Below, piece after piece: positions 8,354 through 16,738 of a stretch of 64,000 bases of DNA. Source of the stretch: Streptomyces gardneri (GTDB taxonomy: Bacteria > Actinomycetota > Actinomycetes > Streptomycetales > Streptomycetaceae). Numbering within the stretch: the stretch's first letter is position 1; every line of letters begins with the position of its first letter. Both the position numbers and the translations under genes were made by a program. The stretch lies in NCBI RefSeq assembly GCF_006539185.1, contig NZ_BJMN01000023.1, positions 62,001 to 126,000 on the forward strand, read 5' to 3'. The notes beneath the pieces were generated by a model that saw only the letters and a program-made list of their open reading frames with translations, made no database searches and was not told the origin of the DNA.

Positions 8354-10708
8354 ATGGCGAAGGACTTCAGGGGGAAGATCTCCCTCGACATCCACGACTC
8401 GGAGCCGGACTGGGAGCCGTTCCTGGCGCCGAAGGCAGCCGAGGGCGCCCCGAACGTGCTGGTGATCGCCTGGGACGACGTGGGCTACGCGACAATGGAC
8501 TGCTTCGGCGGCCCGGTGAGAACGCCGACGATGTCGCGCATCGCGGACATGGGCGTGCGCTACTCGAACTTTCACACCACGGCGCTCTGCTCCCCTTCCA
8601 GGGCCTCGCTGCTGACCGGCCGCAATGCGACGTCGAACGGCATGGCCACCATCGCCGAGTTCAGTGCCGGCTTCCCCGGGATCTCCACCCGCATCCCGTT
8701 CGAGAACGGGTTCATCTCCGAGGTCCTGGCCGAGCGCGGCTACAACACGTACTGCGTCGGCAAGTGGCACCTCACCCCTGGTGAGGAGACCAGCATGGCG
8801 GCGTTCAAGGGGCGTTGGCCTCTGGGGCGCGGCTTCGAGCGGTTCTACGGCTTCCTCGGCGGCGAGTCGAGCTGCTGGTATCCGGACCTGGTGCATGACA
8901 ACCACCAGGTCGAACCGCCGGCCACTCCCGACGAGGGCTACCACATCGCCAAGGATCTGTCGGACAAGGCCATCGAGTTCATCCGTGACGCCAAGGTCGT
9001 CGAGCCCGACAAGCCGTTCTTCATGTACCTGTCGCTGGACGCGGCCCATGCACCGCACCACGTCTTCAAGGAATGGGCCGACGCCTACAAGGGTGTGTTC
9101 GACGAGGGCTACGAGGCGATCCGGCCGGAGATCCTCCGGCGTCAGAAGGAGATCGGCCTGCTGCCCGAGGACACCGAGCTGTCCGCGATCAATCCCCATG
9201 GTGAGCCGGACGTGACCGGGCCGGACGGGCAGCCGTGGCCGAGGCTGGACACCGTCCGCCCCTGGGACACACTCAGCGACGACGAGAAGCGGCTGTTCAT
9301 CCGGATGGCCGAGGTCTTCGCCGGCTACGTCTCCTACAGCGACGACCAGCTCGGCCGGGTGATCGACTTCCTGGAGGCGGCCGGAGAGCTCGACAACACG
9401 ATCATCGTGGCCGTCTCGGACAACGGCGGCAGCGGCGAGGGCGGACCTGACGGAACGTTCAACGAATGGCGGTTCTTCAACGGCCTGCCCACACCGACCG
9501 AACTGTCCCTGGAACACATCGACGAGCTCGGCAGCCCTGTCTCCTACAACCACTACCCGACCGGCTGGGCCTGGGCGTTCGACACCCCGTTCCCGTACTG
9601 GAAGCGCTGGGCCGGTTACGAGGGCGGCGTGGCCGACATGTGCCTGGTCGCCTGGCCGGCCAAGATCCAACCGCAACGTGAAGTCCGCCAGCAGTACGTC
9701 CACGCGGTCGACGTCGTCCCCACGCTCTACGACCTGCTGGACGTGGATCCGCCCGAGGTGCTCAAGGGGTACCCGCAGAACCCGATCGAGGGCGAGAGCT
9801 TCGCGGCCTCGCTCACCGACCCCGCCGCGCCGGGAAAGCAGACCCAGTTCTACGCGATGCTGGGACAGCGATCGATCTACCACGACGGGTGGCTGGCCTG
9901 CACCGTGCACCCGCCGCTGAGCGGCTGGGGCGGCTTCGCACACGACCAGTGGGAGCTCTACAACCTCACCAAGGACCGCGCGCAGTCCACGGACGTTGCG
10001 GCACTGGAGCCGGAGCAGCTCGAGACGCTCAAGAGCCTGTGGTACTACTACGCCGGCATCTACAACGGGCTGCCGCTTGACGACCGCACCGCGCTGGAAC
10101 AGGCGCTCGCCGAGCGCCCGCACGGAACCCCGCCGCGCGAACGCTACGTCTACTACCCCGACTGCGCCTCGGTGCCCGAACAGTCCGGCGTCGTGATCAG
10201 CGGCCGGTCGTACACCATCGCCGCCGGAGTCGACATCGAGTCGGCCGACGCCGAGGGCGTCGTCTACGCCCACGGCGGCATCGCCGGCGGGCACAGCCTC
10301 TACATCAAGAACCAGCGCCTGCACTACGCGTTCAACTGGGTGGGCACCCACCTGCAACACGTGGCATCCGACCGTGAGATCAATCCGGGCAGGCACGTGC
10401 TCACGGCCGAGTTCACCGCGAGCGGGCGCAACACCGATCCCGCGATGCCAGGTGCGGCCGGAACGCTCACCCTCTACGTCGACGACCAGCAGGTCGGCAG
10501 CGGTGCCATCGTCACCCAGCCCGGCTACTTCTGCGTCGTCGGGGACGGGATCTGCGTGGGCCGCGACGACGCCTCGCCCGTCACACCCGACTATCAGGCA
10601 CCGTTCCGCTTCACCGGGGGCACGATCGACAAGGTCGTCGTCGACGTCTCCGGCGAGCGTTTCATCGACCACGAGGCACAGGTCCGCGGCTGGTTCGCGA
10701 TCGACTGA
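8354..10708 (+). CDS. Arylsulfatase, type I (Cys-type), cytoplasmic form
   Basis: The 784-residue alkaline-phosphatase-superfamily sulfatase hydrolyses sulfate esters. Metal-ligand Asp41-Asp42 lie in WDDVGYA. The activation motif C79-S-P-S-R83 (followed by LTGRN) is the substrate for formylglycine formation. GKWHL is at 136-140 and the second metal pair Asp356-Asn357 is in SDNGG. The ~150-residue C-terminal part resembles the beta-domain of large actinobacterial arylsulfatases. No signal peptide is visible. The start is ATG 8354 with GAGGAG 7 nt upstream. An FGE gene lies 1.8 kb upstream on the other strand, so enzyme and maturase are probably a local pair. A hairpin terminator follows. Confidence 0.93.
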   Translation: MAKDFRGKISLDIHDSEPDWEPFLAPKAAEGAPNVLVIAWDDVGYATMDCFGGPVRTPTMSRIADMGVRYSNFHTTALCSPSRASLLTGRNATSNGMATIAEFSAGFPGISTRIPFENGFISEVLAERGYNTYCVGKWHLTPGEETSMAAFKGRWPLGRGFERFYGFLGGESSCWYPDLVHDNHQVEPPATPDEGYHIAKDLSDKAIEFIRDAKVVEPDKPFFMYLSLDAAHAPHHVFKEWADAYKGVFDEGYEAIRPEILRRQKEIGLLPEDTELSAINPHGEPDVTGPDGQPWPRLDTVRPWDTLSDDEKRLFIRMAEVFAGYVSYSDDQLGRVIDFLEAAGELDNTIIVAVSDNGGSGEGGPDGTFNEWRFFNGLPTPTELSLEHIDELGSPVSYNHYPTGWAWAFDTPFPYWKRWAGYEGGVADMCLVAWPAKIQPQREVRQQYVHAVDVVPTLYDLLDVDPPEVLKGYPQNPIEGESFAASLTDPAAPGKQTQFYAMLGQRSIYHDGWLACTVHPPLSGWGGFAHDQWELYNLTKDRAQSTDVAALEPEQLETLKSLWYYYAGIYNGLPLDDRTALEQALAERPHGTPPRERYVYYPDCASVPEQSGVVISGRSYTIAAGVDIESADAEGVVYAHGGIAGGHSLYIKNQRLHYAFNWVGTHLQHVASDREINPGRHVLTAEFTASGRNTDPAMPGAAGTLTLYVDDQQVGSGAIVTQPGYFCVVGDGICVGRDDASPVTPDYQAPFRFTGGTIDKVVVDVSGERFIDHEAQVRGWFAID

Positions 10709-10724
10709 CCCGTGCGGCGCCGAT

Positions 10725-10758
10725 GTGCTGAGCCCCATGGCGGTACGAGGCTCAGCAC
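10725..10758 (+). terminator. Hairpin terminator after the sulfatase
   Basis: A 10-bp perfect stem GTGCTGAGCC / GGCTCAGCAC with a 14-nt loop starts 17 nt after the sulfatase stop. Confidence 0.65.
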
Positions 10759-10836
10759 TCGGCATCCTGCGTGACAGGCTCCCGAGGATGCCGACGGCAG
10801 ACGCCCAGGTGGGACGGGGTGGAGAGGTGGCAGCGG

Positions 10837-11486
10837 ATGGACGAGCACCACAGCCCGCGGTGGGTGTCCCCCGGCCTGCATGGACCACAAGTGGGCCAGA
10901 ACATCCACGTGGAGCTCACGGACGAGCAGATCACGGAGCTGGGCAGCAGCCAACGGGGGATGCGGCGACTGCTGGAAGCGGTGCTGGCGGTCAGTCGCTG
11001 GCGGTCAGTCGGGACCTCGACCTTGAGATGGTGCTGCGTCGGATCGTGGGCACCGCCATGGAGTTGGTCGACGCGCGGTACGGCGCGTTGGGCGTACTGG
11101 CCGAGAAGGGGGACAGTCTGTCGGAGTTCATCCCCGTCGGGCTCACGGAGCACGAGCGGGCCGATCTGTCCCGCGTGGAGTTCCCGCGCGGGTGCGGGCT
11201 GCTGGGGCACCTCATCCGCCACCCCGAGCCGCTGCGGGTGGAGGAGATCGCCCGCCACCCGAAGTCGGTCGGCTTCCCGCCCGGCCACCCGCCCATGCAC
11301 AGTCTTCTCGGGGTCGCCGTCAGCGTGCGCGGCCAGATCTACGGCAACCTGTACCTGTCCGACCGGCGCGACGCTCAACCGTTCGACACCCACGACGAAG
11401 CGGTCCCCATCGCCCTGGCCGGAGCGGCCGGCCTGGCCATCGAGAACGCCACTCCCGCAGAGCCACCAAGGCAAGACCAGGGGTGA
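10837..11486 (+). pseudogene. GAF-domain sensor protein broken by a 14-bp tandem duplication
   Basis: ATG 10837 (GGAGAGG upstream) encodes MDEHHSPRW...LTDEQITELGSSQRGMRRLLEAVLAVSR. There an exact 14-bp repeat throws the ribosome out of frame. Deleting one copy restores AVLAVSRDLDLEMVLRRIVG and a complete GAF domain (DARYGALGVL, FPRGCGLLGHLIRHPEPLRVEEIA, HSLLGVAVSVRGQIYGNLYLSD, AIENA). The frame ends at 11486 with no dimerisation or kinase domain, whereas related DevS-like sensors go on to a histidine kinase. So the protein was either a stand-alone GAF protein or already truncated before the duplication. Confidence 0.8.
10983..11010. repeat. Perfect 14-bp tandem duplication disrupting the GAF gene
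   Basis: GCTGGCGGTCAGTC occurs twice head to tail (10983-10996 and 10997-11010). Removing either copy rejoins the two reading frames exactly, so this is the inactivating change. Confidence 0.95.
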
Positions 11487-11747
11487 GCAGCCGACCCTGG
11501 TGGCCCAAAGGCGACGCGGACGACACCAGGCCTCCGCGCGTCAAGCGACTCCCTTACGGGCGCCGGCTGGGAAGGAGAGATGTGGAATCCGTCGACGCCT
11601 GGTGCGAGGCGGTCACCGCATTGGCCCCGCACTCCGCAACGGAATCCCGGGACGACGCTGCTACCGCCAGGCCCGCCCTGCGGCGGACGGGTCTGCTTTG
11701 ACCACACGCCCCGGCCGTCCACTCCCCCAGCACGTCTGGAGCCTCGT

Positions 11748-12722
11748 ATGCCCCACCGTCTGTCGCCCAGCCGGCCTCGAACCACCTACACCGCTCTCGC
11801 GGCTCTCCTGACGGCCGTTCTGGCCACCGTGCCGATCGGTCCCGCCCATGCCTTCACCGGCGGCAACCACGAGGACATCACCAGGGCGGCACTGCCGTGG
11901 CAGCCCGTGACGCTGACCGAGATGGCCGATGCCCGCGACGGGGCGATCAACGCCAACGACCACCCCCCGTACTTCGAGGTCGGTCCCCTGCACTGCGACA
12001 ACGCCGACTACCTCGAGCCCCGCTACGCCCCCGACTATCCCCGCACTCGGGACGAGGCGACCACCGAGCTCCTCGCGTGCATCCGTACCTCCGTCACCCG
12101 TTTCCGCAACGCGGTCGAGGCCGCCGACGGCCTCGTCGACGCCGACGGCAAGGTGCGCGCCGACCAGAGCGATCTGTCCTCGCACTGCACCTGGGACGAG
12201 AAACCCCAACGGGCCAAGTGCGAGGTCCTCGAACAGCTCGGTCGCGGCTGGCACCAGATCGAGGACTTCTACTCGCACTCCAACTGGACGGACCGGGCCG
12301 CCCCCGGCCCGATCGGGCTCGAAATCCCACCCGGACTGGGGCGCACCGAGGTCGCGCCGTTCCTCGACATAGGCCGCTACAGCGGCATGAAGGACGCCGA
12401 CTGGACCCGGGACGCGCGCACCCTCATCCCCGTCGGCCTCACCACGGGCTGCTACACCGACGTCGATTCCACCGGTGTCAAACCCGCCGACTGCGACGGC
12501 CGCGTCTCCCACAACCGCGCGCTGAACAAGGACACCGCCGCATCAGCCCGTTCTAAGCCGGACGACAACTTCCGGCACGCCACGGCCGGAGCCACCGCCG
12601 AGATCACGCGACAGTGGAACGATTTCAAGGCCGACCTGCTCAAGACGTACCCCGATCACGGGCGCGGCGCACAGATGATCTGCGCTCTCGTCCACGACGA
12701 CCCTGCCGGCGCCTGCCCTTGA
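11748..12722 (+). CDS. Secreted CinY/Het-C-like protein
   Basis: The 324-residue product has a clear Sec signal peptide (residues 1-31, cleavage after AHA). The mature start FTGGNHEDITRAALPW and the central LGRGWHQIEDFYSHSNW segment are hallmarks of the CinY / Het-C / zinc-dependent phospholipase-C-like group. The spaced His and Asp residues would suit a multi-zinc site. Four or more Cys (HCDN, HCTW, CEVL, GCYTD, ADCDG, ICAL) suggest disulfides outside the cell. Enzymatic activity is not established for close relatives; lipase-type or scaffold roles are both possible. No strong ribosome site is seen before ATG 11748, but the signal peptide supports it. Confidence 0.78.
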   Translation: MPHRLSPSRPRTTYTALAALLTAVLATVPIGPAHAFTGGNHEDITRAALPWQPVTLTEMADARDGAINANDHPPYFEVGPLHCDNADYLEPRYAPDYPRTRDEATTELLACIRTSVTRFRNAVEAADGLVDADGKVRADQSDLSSHCTWDEKPQRAKCEVLEQLGRGWHQIEDFYSHSNWTDRAAPGPIGLEIPPGLGRTEVAPFLDIGRYSGMKDADWTRDARTLIPVGLTTGCYTDVDSTGVKPADCDGRVSHNRALNKDTAASARSKPDDNFRHATAGATAEITRQWNDFKADLLKTYPDHGRGAQMICALVHDDPAGACP

Positions 12723-13029
12723 CGGGGGCAGAGGGAACGGCCGGACGCCGCAGTGGCAGTGAGCCCAGGGCCGGTAGGAGGCCTGACCTCCTCCAGCAAG
12801 GGCAAGCAGGGCCTGTACCGGGATTGAGCCCCGCGGCCCCCACTGCGAGCCACCGGACTGAGTGAGGGGGCCACCCAAAGGGTCCCAGGCGTCGCCGGTC
12901 GCGACATGATCAGCTATCCACGCACCAGCTGAGGCGGCCACGGCCTGCACCGAACTCGCCAAGGACGGCCCGAAGGGCGACGACGAGGCCCACCATGGCA
13001 CCGCGCAGCGCCTTGAGGGCATCTGATCA
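12723..13029. other. Gene-free stretch before the IS remnant
   Basis: No coding signal, repeat or RNA fold stands out on either strand. It is probably the 3' flank of the secreted-protein gene plus eroded insertion-sequence end. No terminal inverted repeat could be identified with confidence. Confidence 0.5.
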
Positions 13030-13480
13030 GTATTCTCCGGTGCGCTCGCGGCGCATGTTCATAATCCCGCGCCAGGCGCCGGTACGGCATCAGCCAGCCG
13101 AAGGTTCGCCGTATCACCCACCTCTTCGGCAGCTACTGAAAGCTCCTCGCTGCCGGCAGTTTTGCAGCCTCGGCGTCTATGCCCAGCTCCGCCCCGCGCT
13201 GGGTGTCATTGGCCTTATAAGCCGCCGTCGGCCAGACCTTGTTCACGTTGGACGGCGTGGTGGCCACCTCGTCGAGTAGTCGTCTCCCGCCGGTTGAGTG
13301 GTGCATCGCGGCAGCCCGTGACGATGACGGCAAGGACCAGGGCGAGGGTGTCGGTGATCAGCTTGCGTTCTTTGATCTCTTTCCAGCGTCGATGCCATGG
13401 CTGGTCCCGGCCACGTGGGCCGAGGTCTTCACGCTCTGGGCATCGACCACGGCCCCGCATGGTCGGCGGATCCGGGTGCG
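13030..13480 (-). pseudogene. IS5-family transposase remnant
   Basis: Pieces of a DDE transposase of the IS5 type can be read on the minus strand in different frames. AVVDAQSVKTSAHVAGTSHGID is at about 13460-13390, KEIKERKLITDTLALVLAVIV after a frameshift, VNKVWPTAAYK further on, and RRTFGWLMPYRRLARDYEH at the end. The order is correct for an IS5 transposase C-terminal half, but frameshifts and a missing N-terminus make it inactive. It abuts a truncated diacylglycerol-kinase gene at 13488, which probably marks the insertion point. Confidence 0.8.
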
Positions 13481-13487
13481 TTCCAGG

Positions 13488-13931
13488 TTACGTGCCGCTG
13501 TCCGGGCGCGAAGTCAGCGCGAGATGAATCACGTCGCGCCAGTCCGGGCGCCGAGTGCGGTCCTGCTTCAGCGGGTCCGCGCCGGGCCGGTCGCGTGGCA
13601 CGCGGACGCGGAGCGTGCGGACGGCGAGGGTGCAGAGGACCGGAGTCGGCAGGCTCAGCGCCTCCCCGTCGACGGCCACCGGGATCTCCGGGGCGTCGGC
13701 GTGGACGGTGACCTGGCGGGCCGTCAGCGTCGAGATCCCGGTGGCCCGCGCGCGGCGCAGCGCCGGTTCGGCGGCCTGGGCGCCTCCTTCGACGCGCACG
13801 CCGAGGACACCGAGCACGCCCTGGTCCGGCCTGGGTCGGCGGCCGAGGCTGAGTGGATCGGGCGAGGCGTACGGGTTGTTGCTGACCAGCAGCGCCTGCG
13901 GCGAATCGAGACGACGTTCTCCCGCATCCAC
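13488..13931 (-). pseudogene. Diacylglycerol/lipid kinase, C-terminal fragment
   Basis: The fragment reads QALLVSNNPYASPDPLSLGRRPR, then GVLGVLGVRV, TARQVTVHADAPEIPVAVDGE and RTLRVRVPRDRPGADP. This matches the C-terminal beta-sandwich domain of DagK/YegS-type lipid kinases of Streptomyces. The N-terminal catalytic domain with its GGDGT nucleotide motif is missing, so no kinase activity can be expected. The ORF ends next to the IS5 remnant. An ATG at 13931 exists but is in the middle of the family alignment and is probably fortuitous. Confidence 0.75.
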
Positions 13932-14094
13932 GGTCAGCGCGCGTTACCGCCGAGGCGGACCTCGCCGCCCGGATCGCCGAGGGTTGCCTGGACATTGTCG
14001 GCGCACGCTACGAGCTGAACCAGCCAGCTGGTGCGCAAGGTGCCCTGATCAGCCGTGGCCGGTGAACTTCCGGGCGGACCCGCACCAGGTAGAC

Positions 14095-14110
14095 TTGCAG
14101 AGTTATGCAA
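14095..14110. promoter_or_regulatory. ArsR-type operator, copy 1
   Basis: TTGCAGAGTTATGCAA (TTGCA-N6-TGCAA) is one of four near-identical palindromes in the window, each in front of a gene. It lies 37 nt before the GTG at 14147 and overlaps an in-frame ATG at 14105, which makes that ATG an unlikely start. Confidence 0.6.
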
Positions 14111-14146
14111 TTTACTAGTTCTGGATATGCGGACGGGGGTTGCGGT

Positions 14147-14323
14147 GTGGCCGGGTTCGAGGAAGCGGCGCTGGAACGGGTCCGTGTGGCGCGGGCTCGC
14201 CTCCAGGCTGCGCAGGAGGCTGACGATGCCTTCGATGAGGCGCAGGCCGCGGAGGAGCTGGAGGACGCGCTGCGCGTGGCCCACGATCACGGCGTGGCCA
14301 CCGGTGCGTGGGACACCCGATGA
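14147..14323 (+). CDS. Small helical conserved protein
   Basis: A 58-residue acidic protein (GFEEAALERVRVARARLQAA, QEADDAFDEAQAAEELEDALRVAHDHG) is predicted to be almost wholly alpha-helical. Similar small proteins of unknown role are widespread in Streptomyces next to regulatory ATPases. I chose GTG 14147 (GGGGG 9 nt upstream) over the in-frame ATG 14105, which falls inside the operator palindrome. If ATG 14105 is used the product is 72 residues. It is the first gene of a plus-strand operon with the broken RsbW-like ATPase, a 67-residue protein and a DUF6126 protein. Confidence 0.65.
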   Translation: MAGFEEAALERVRVARARLQAAQEADDAFDEAQAAEELEDALRVAHDHGVATGAWDTR

Positions 14324-14360
14324 ACCTCGGGTTGCCCTCGGCGGGTCTGGGGCGTCGGTG

Positions 14361-14797
14361 ATGGTCAGGCGCCCCAGCGGGCAGACGGCTGTCGAGGTGC
14401 GCAAGCACGTGTGGACGGTGCCGCTGGTGCCGGGTTCCGTGCGGGCCGCGCGCGAGCGCAGCGAACGCTCTCTGGTCCTCTTCGGGCTGGAGAGCTCCTC
14501 GGCGCTCTTCGGAGCCGTGCTCTTGGTGGTCAGCGAGCTCGTGACCAACGCCGTCCGGCACGCTCAGCACTCCCCAGACGCAGAGGTCACCCTCCACATG
14601 ACCGAGCACCTGCTTGTGGCCTCCGGCGGGGACCTGGAGTCGCGCCCGATAACGCCGGCCGAGCCGCCGGGCAGGGGCTGCGCACGGTGGCTGACCTGGC
14701 GCGGACGTTCGGCGGTGACGTCCGCATCGAGCCCTTCTCCGGCGGGTGCGGCAAGACGGTTGTCGTCCGCTTCATCCTTCCGGAAGGCACTCCGTGA
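14361..14797 (+). pseudogene. RsbW-like (anti-sigma) ATP-binding protein, frameshifted
   Basis: ATG 14361 starts a Streptomyces-type HATPase_c protein: KHVWTVPLVPGSVRAARERS and the N-box SELVTNAVRHA are in frame up to about 14625. Thereafter the homologous reading (GQGLRTVADLARTFGGD, then GCGKTVVVRFILPEG) lies in a second frame that ends at 14797. A single deleted base between about 14620 and 14665 explains this. The intact protein would be about 145 residues, binding ATP and probably acting on a sigma factor or an anti-anti-sigma protein. Downstream overlaps (GTGA at 14794) show the operon structure is otherwise intact. It is either a pseudogene or a base-calling error. Confidence 0.75.
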
Positions 14798-14997
14798 CCA
14801 ACAGCAGTGGAGAGGCCGCCCAGTCGTACGAGATCACTTACCTCAGCACCCGCCCTGAGCCGGAGGTCCGCACGGCCGAGGCCGGCGAGGTCGCGGCCGT
14901 CATCGAGCACGCAGGCGAGCACGGCATGCAGGTTCTCGTCCGTCCGTGCCGCCGCCCGGTCCAGGAGCCGGGCACCAGGAAGGAAGACGAATCATGA
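14794..14997 (+). CDS. Small conserved protein, third gene of ArsR-controlled operon
   Basis: A 67-residue product starts at GTG 14794 overlapping the previous stop (GTGA) and ends overlapping the next start (ATGA). It reads as beta-alpha: QSYEITYLSTRPEPEVRTAE then EVAAVIEHAGEHGMQVLVRP. No signal peptide or membrane helix is present. The family is not recognised; tight translational coupling on both sides argues it is real. Confidence 0.65.
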   Translation: MTNSSGEAAQSYEITYLSTRPEPEVRTAEAGEVAAVIEHAGEHGMQVLVRPCRRPVQEPGTRKEDES

Positions 14998-15152
14998 CGG
15001 ACAACCTGCCCGAGAAGGACACGGCTGCGGAGCACGAGAAGTGGAAGGAGAAGGGCGTCGCGATGCGGGCCTTCTTCTACATCTTCGGCACGCACGTGTT
15101 CGCCGGGTTCATCTGGTTGCTCTTCTACGTGGGGCAGCACGCCCAGAAGTGA
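14994..15152 (+). CDS. DUF6126 single-pass membrane protein
   Basis: A 52-residue product starts at ATG 14994 (AGGAAGGAAG upstream). The charged N-terminus (DKDTAAEHEKWKEKG type) is followed by MRAFFYIFGTHVFAGFIWLL, a single membrane helix ending FYVGQHAQK. This is the DUF6126 pattern. The function is unknown. It is the last gene of the operon; a strong convergent hairpin follows at 15212. Confidence 0.78.
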   Translation: MTDNLPEKDTAAEHEKWKEKGVAMRAFFYIFGTHVFAGFIWLLFYVGQHAQK

Positions 15153-15211
15153 GACCGGGACCGGAGTGGGATCCAGGCACGCCTGGGGTGCGGGTTCGGC
15201 ATGGGAGGAGA

Positions 15212-15268
15212 GCGGCCGTCTTCCGGTGTCAGAAGCGCGTTGAACCCGCACGAACGGAAGACGGCCGC
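15212..15268. terminator. Bidirectional hairpin between convergent operons
   Basis: A 14-bp perfect stem GCGGCCGTCTTCCG / CGGAAGACGGCCGC with a 29-nt loop lies between the plus-strand DUF6126 gene and the minus-strand arsR. It probably ends transcription from both sides. Confidence 0.65.
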
Positions 15269-15315
15269 CGCATGTGGGGTGCGGGCCCCGTAGGGCCGGC
15301 ACCGTCGGGCGCTGT

Positions 15316-15651
15316 TCAGGTGTGGCGGCCGGCCTTGAGGTCGGCCAGGAGTTCGACCTGGCCTTCCAGGACTCCGGAGAGGATGCCGCGGGCGACCCGC
15401 AGGAGCTCGGCGATCTGGGGATGGGTCAGGCTGTAGTGGACGTTCGAGCCTTCGCGGCGGGTGACCACCAGGTTGGCCTTGCGCAGGACGGCGAGCTGCT
15501 GGGAGAGGCTCGCGGCTTCCACGCCGACCTCGGGCAGCATCTCGGCGACCGCGTGCTCGCGTTCGGACAGGAGCTCCAAGACGCGGATGCGCACCGGGTG
15601 CCCCAGCGTTTTGAAGAACTCTGCCTTCAGCTGGTACAGCGGCGTGGTCAC
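15316..15651 (-). CDS. ArsR-family regulator 1 (cysteine-free)
   Basis: The 111-residue winged-helix repressor starts at GTG 15651 with AGGGGAGAGG just upstream. PLYQLKAEFFKTLGHPVRIR and the recognition-helix region ASLSQQLAVLRKANLV are classic ArsR. It contains no cysteine at all, and the usual ELCVCDL metal motif is replaced by VAEMLPEV. It therefore cannot be a thiolate sensor of arsenic, cadmium or persulfide. It is about half identical by eye to the ArsR at 18878. An operator palindrome lies about 100 nt upstream, so autoregulation is likely. Confidence 0.88.
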   Translation of the reverse strand: MTTPLYQLKAEFFKTLGHPVRIRVLELLSEREHAVAEMLPEVGVEAASLSQQLAVLRKANLVVTRREGSNVHYSLTHPQIAELLRVARGILSGVLEGQVELLADLKAGRHT

Positions 15652-15748
15652 CTGTGCACCTCTCCCCTGACTGCCCATCTCATCCACCCGGAACCGTTCT
15701 TTCGTAGGGCATCCGTTCGGCCCTCTTCACACCTTGCGACCTCCACAA

Positions 15749-15764
15749 TTGCAGATCCCTGCAA
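15749..15764. promoter_or_regulatory. ArsR-type operator, copy 2
   Basis: TTGCAGATCCCTGCAA (TTGCA-N6-TGCAA) lies upstream of the minus-strand arsR start at 15651. It shares TTGCAGA on the left arm with the three other copies. Confidence 0.6.
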
Positions 15765-15885
15765 CTCGCGGGTCCTGGCGGGGTGCCTTCGTGACCTTCG
15801 ACTCCCCGGAGCGGGGCCTTCGCCGGTCAGGCCTTCTTGAGGAACCCGGTCTTCAGGACCAGGCCTCCGGACGGTGGTGCTGGTC

Positions 15886-16296
15886 TCAGATGAGGGCGGG
15901 CGCCTCGGGCGACTGCCCGGTGGGCCAGTCGTCGGTGGTCCACTGCTCGACCGTCCCGCGACCTCCGTGGGCGGCCAGAGCGGCGGCGAGGTCGCAGTGG
16001 ACGGGCACGGGCGGGCAGGTCGCATCGGGGACGAGCGAGCCGTCGGCGGGGATCGCGGCGAGCTCGAGCGGGCGTCCGCTCTCGGCGAGGCGGCGGGCTG
16101 CCTGGGCGACGGCGACCTGCCCGCCGGGCGACCAGCCCAGCAGTCCGGTCAGATCGAGGATGACCGGGCCGGTGCCACGGGCGAGCGCCCAGCCGATCGC
16201 TCCGGCAAACCGGTCGGTGGCCTCCGCGCCGAGATACCCGGCCAAGGACAACACGCCCAAGTCCTGACGGGTGGTGTAGCGCCATTCAATCGTCAT
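15886..16296 (-). CDS. STAS-domain protein (anti-sigma antagonist type)
   Basis: A 136-residue product starts at ATG 16296, 6 nt after GAGGAG. The STAS fold is seen in DLGVLSLAGYLGAEATDRF, GPVILDLTGLLGWSPGGQVAV and RPLELAAIPADGSL. The position normally holding the phosphorylatable Ser (DLxxxxxxSS) reads LLGWSPGG, which keeps one Ser. The partner would be the RsbW-like ATPase encoded just upstream (16313-16738). It is the last gene of the arsR-sulP operon, so anion transport and partner-switching appear co-regulated. Confidence 0.8.
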   Translation of the reverse strand: MTIEWRYTTRQDLGVLSLAGYLGAEATDRFAGAIGWALARGTGPVILDLTGLLGWSPGGQVAVAQAARRLAESGRPLELAAIPADGSLVPDATCPPVPVHCDLAAALAAHGGRGTVEQWTTDDWPTGQSPEAPALI

Positions 16297-16312
16297 CGTC
16301 AGCTCCTCGACT

Positions 16313-16738
16313 TCACACGGGAAGGGTGATCCAGATGGCCTTGCCACGCCCGTCCGCATCCGCCCGCACGACAGCGGTGCCGCCGAGCTCCATCGTCATC
16401 TCCACCACCATGGCCAGGCCGCTGCCCGGCGCGGTGCCGAGCGCACCGAACAGAGCGGGCTGATAGGGGTGACGGTCGTGGACGGCGAACGCAAAGGCGC
16501 CGGGTCCGCGGGCGTAGGTCACGGTGATCACCGGCGAGGACACAGCGGCGTGACGGACGGCGTTGGTGACCAACTCGGCCACGATCAGCAGCGCCGGTCC
16601 CACGCTCGGATGGCGAAGACCCACCCCGCATTCCACGAGGACCAGCTCGGTGGTCTCCCGGGCGATACGCACGGCCGAGCCCATGGCTGGCACGACCAGC
16701 ACATGCCGGTAAGGCATCGCCTCGACCTGAACACTCAC
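16313..16738 (-). CDS. RsbW-like ATP-binding regulatory protein
   Basis: The 141-residue stand-alone HATPase_c domain has the N-box LIVAELVTNAVRHA, a G1-like region VHDRHPYQP, and G2 GSGLAMVVEMTMELGG. C-terminal AIWITLPV completes the fold. Such proteins phosphorylate STAS antagonists or bind sigma factors. The start GTG 16738 overlaps the preceding stop by GTGA. The STAS gene follows 16 nt downstream, giving a plausible kinase-antagonist pair. The DxGxG of the G1 box is degenerate (DRHP), common in Streptomyces members, so kinase activity is not certain. Confidence 0.8.
   Translation of the reverse strand: MSVQVEAMPYRHVLVVPAMGSAVRIARETTELVLVECGVGLRHPSVGPALLIVAELVTNAVRHAAVSSPVITVTYARGPGAFAFAVHDRHPYQPALFGALGTAPGSGLAMVVEMTMELGGTAVVRADADGRGKAIWITLPV

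Noticed and set aside
8123..10888. A 921-codon open frame antisense to the sulfatase gene
   Set aside because: It mirrors the intact sulfatase, has no family resemblance and arises because GC-rich third positions leave few stops on the opposite strand.
14105..14146. ATG 14105 as start of the small helical protein
   Set aside because: It lies inside the operator palindrome and has no ribosome site; GTG 14147 has one.
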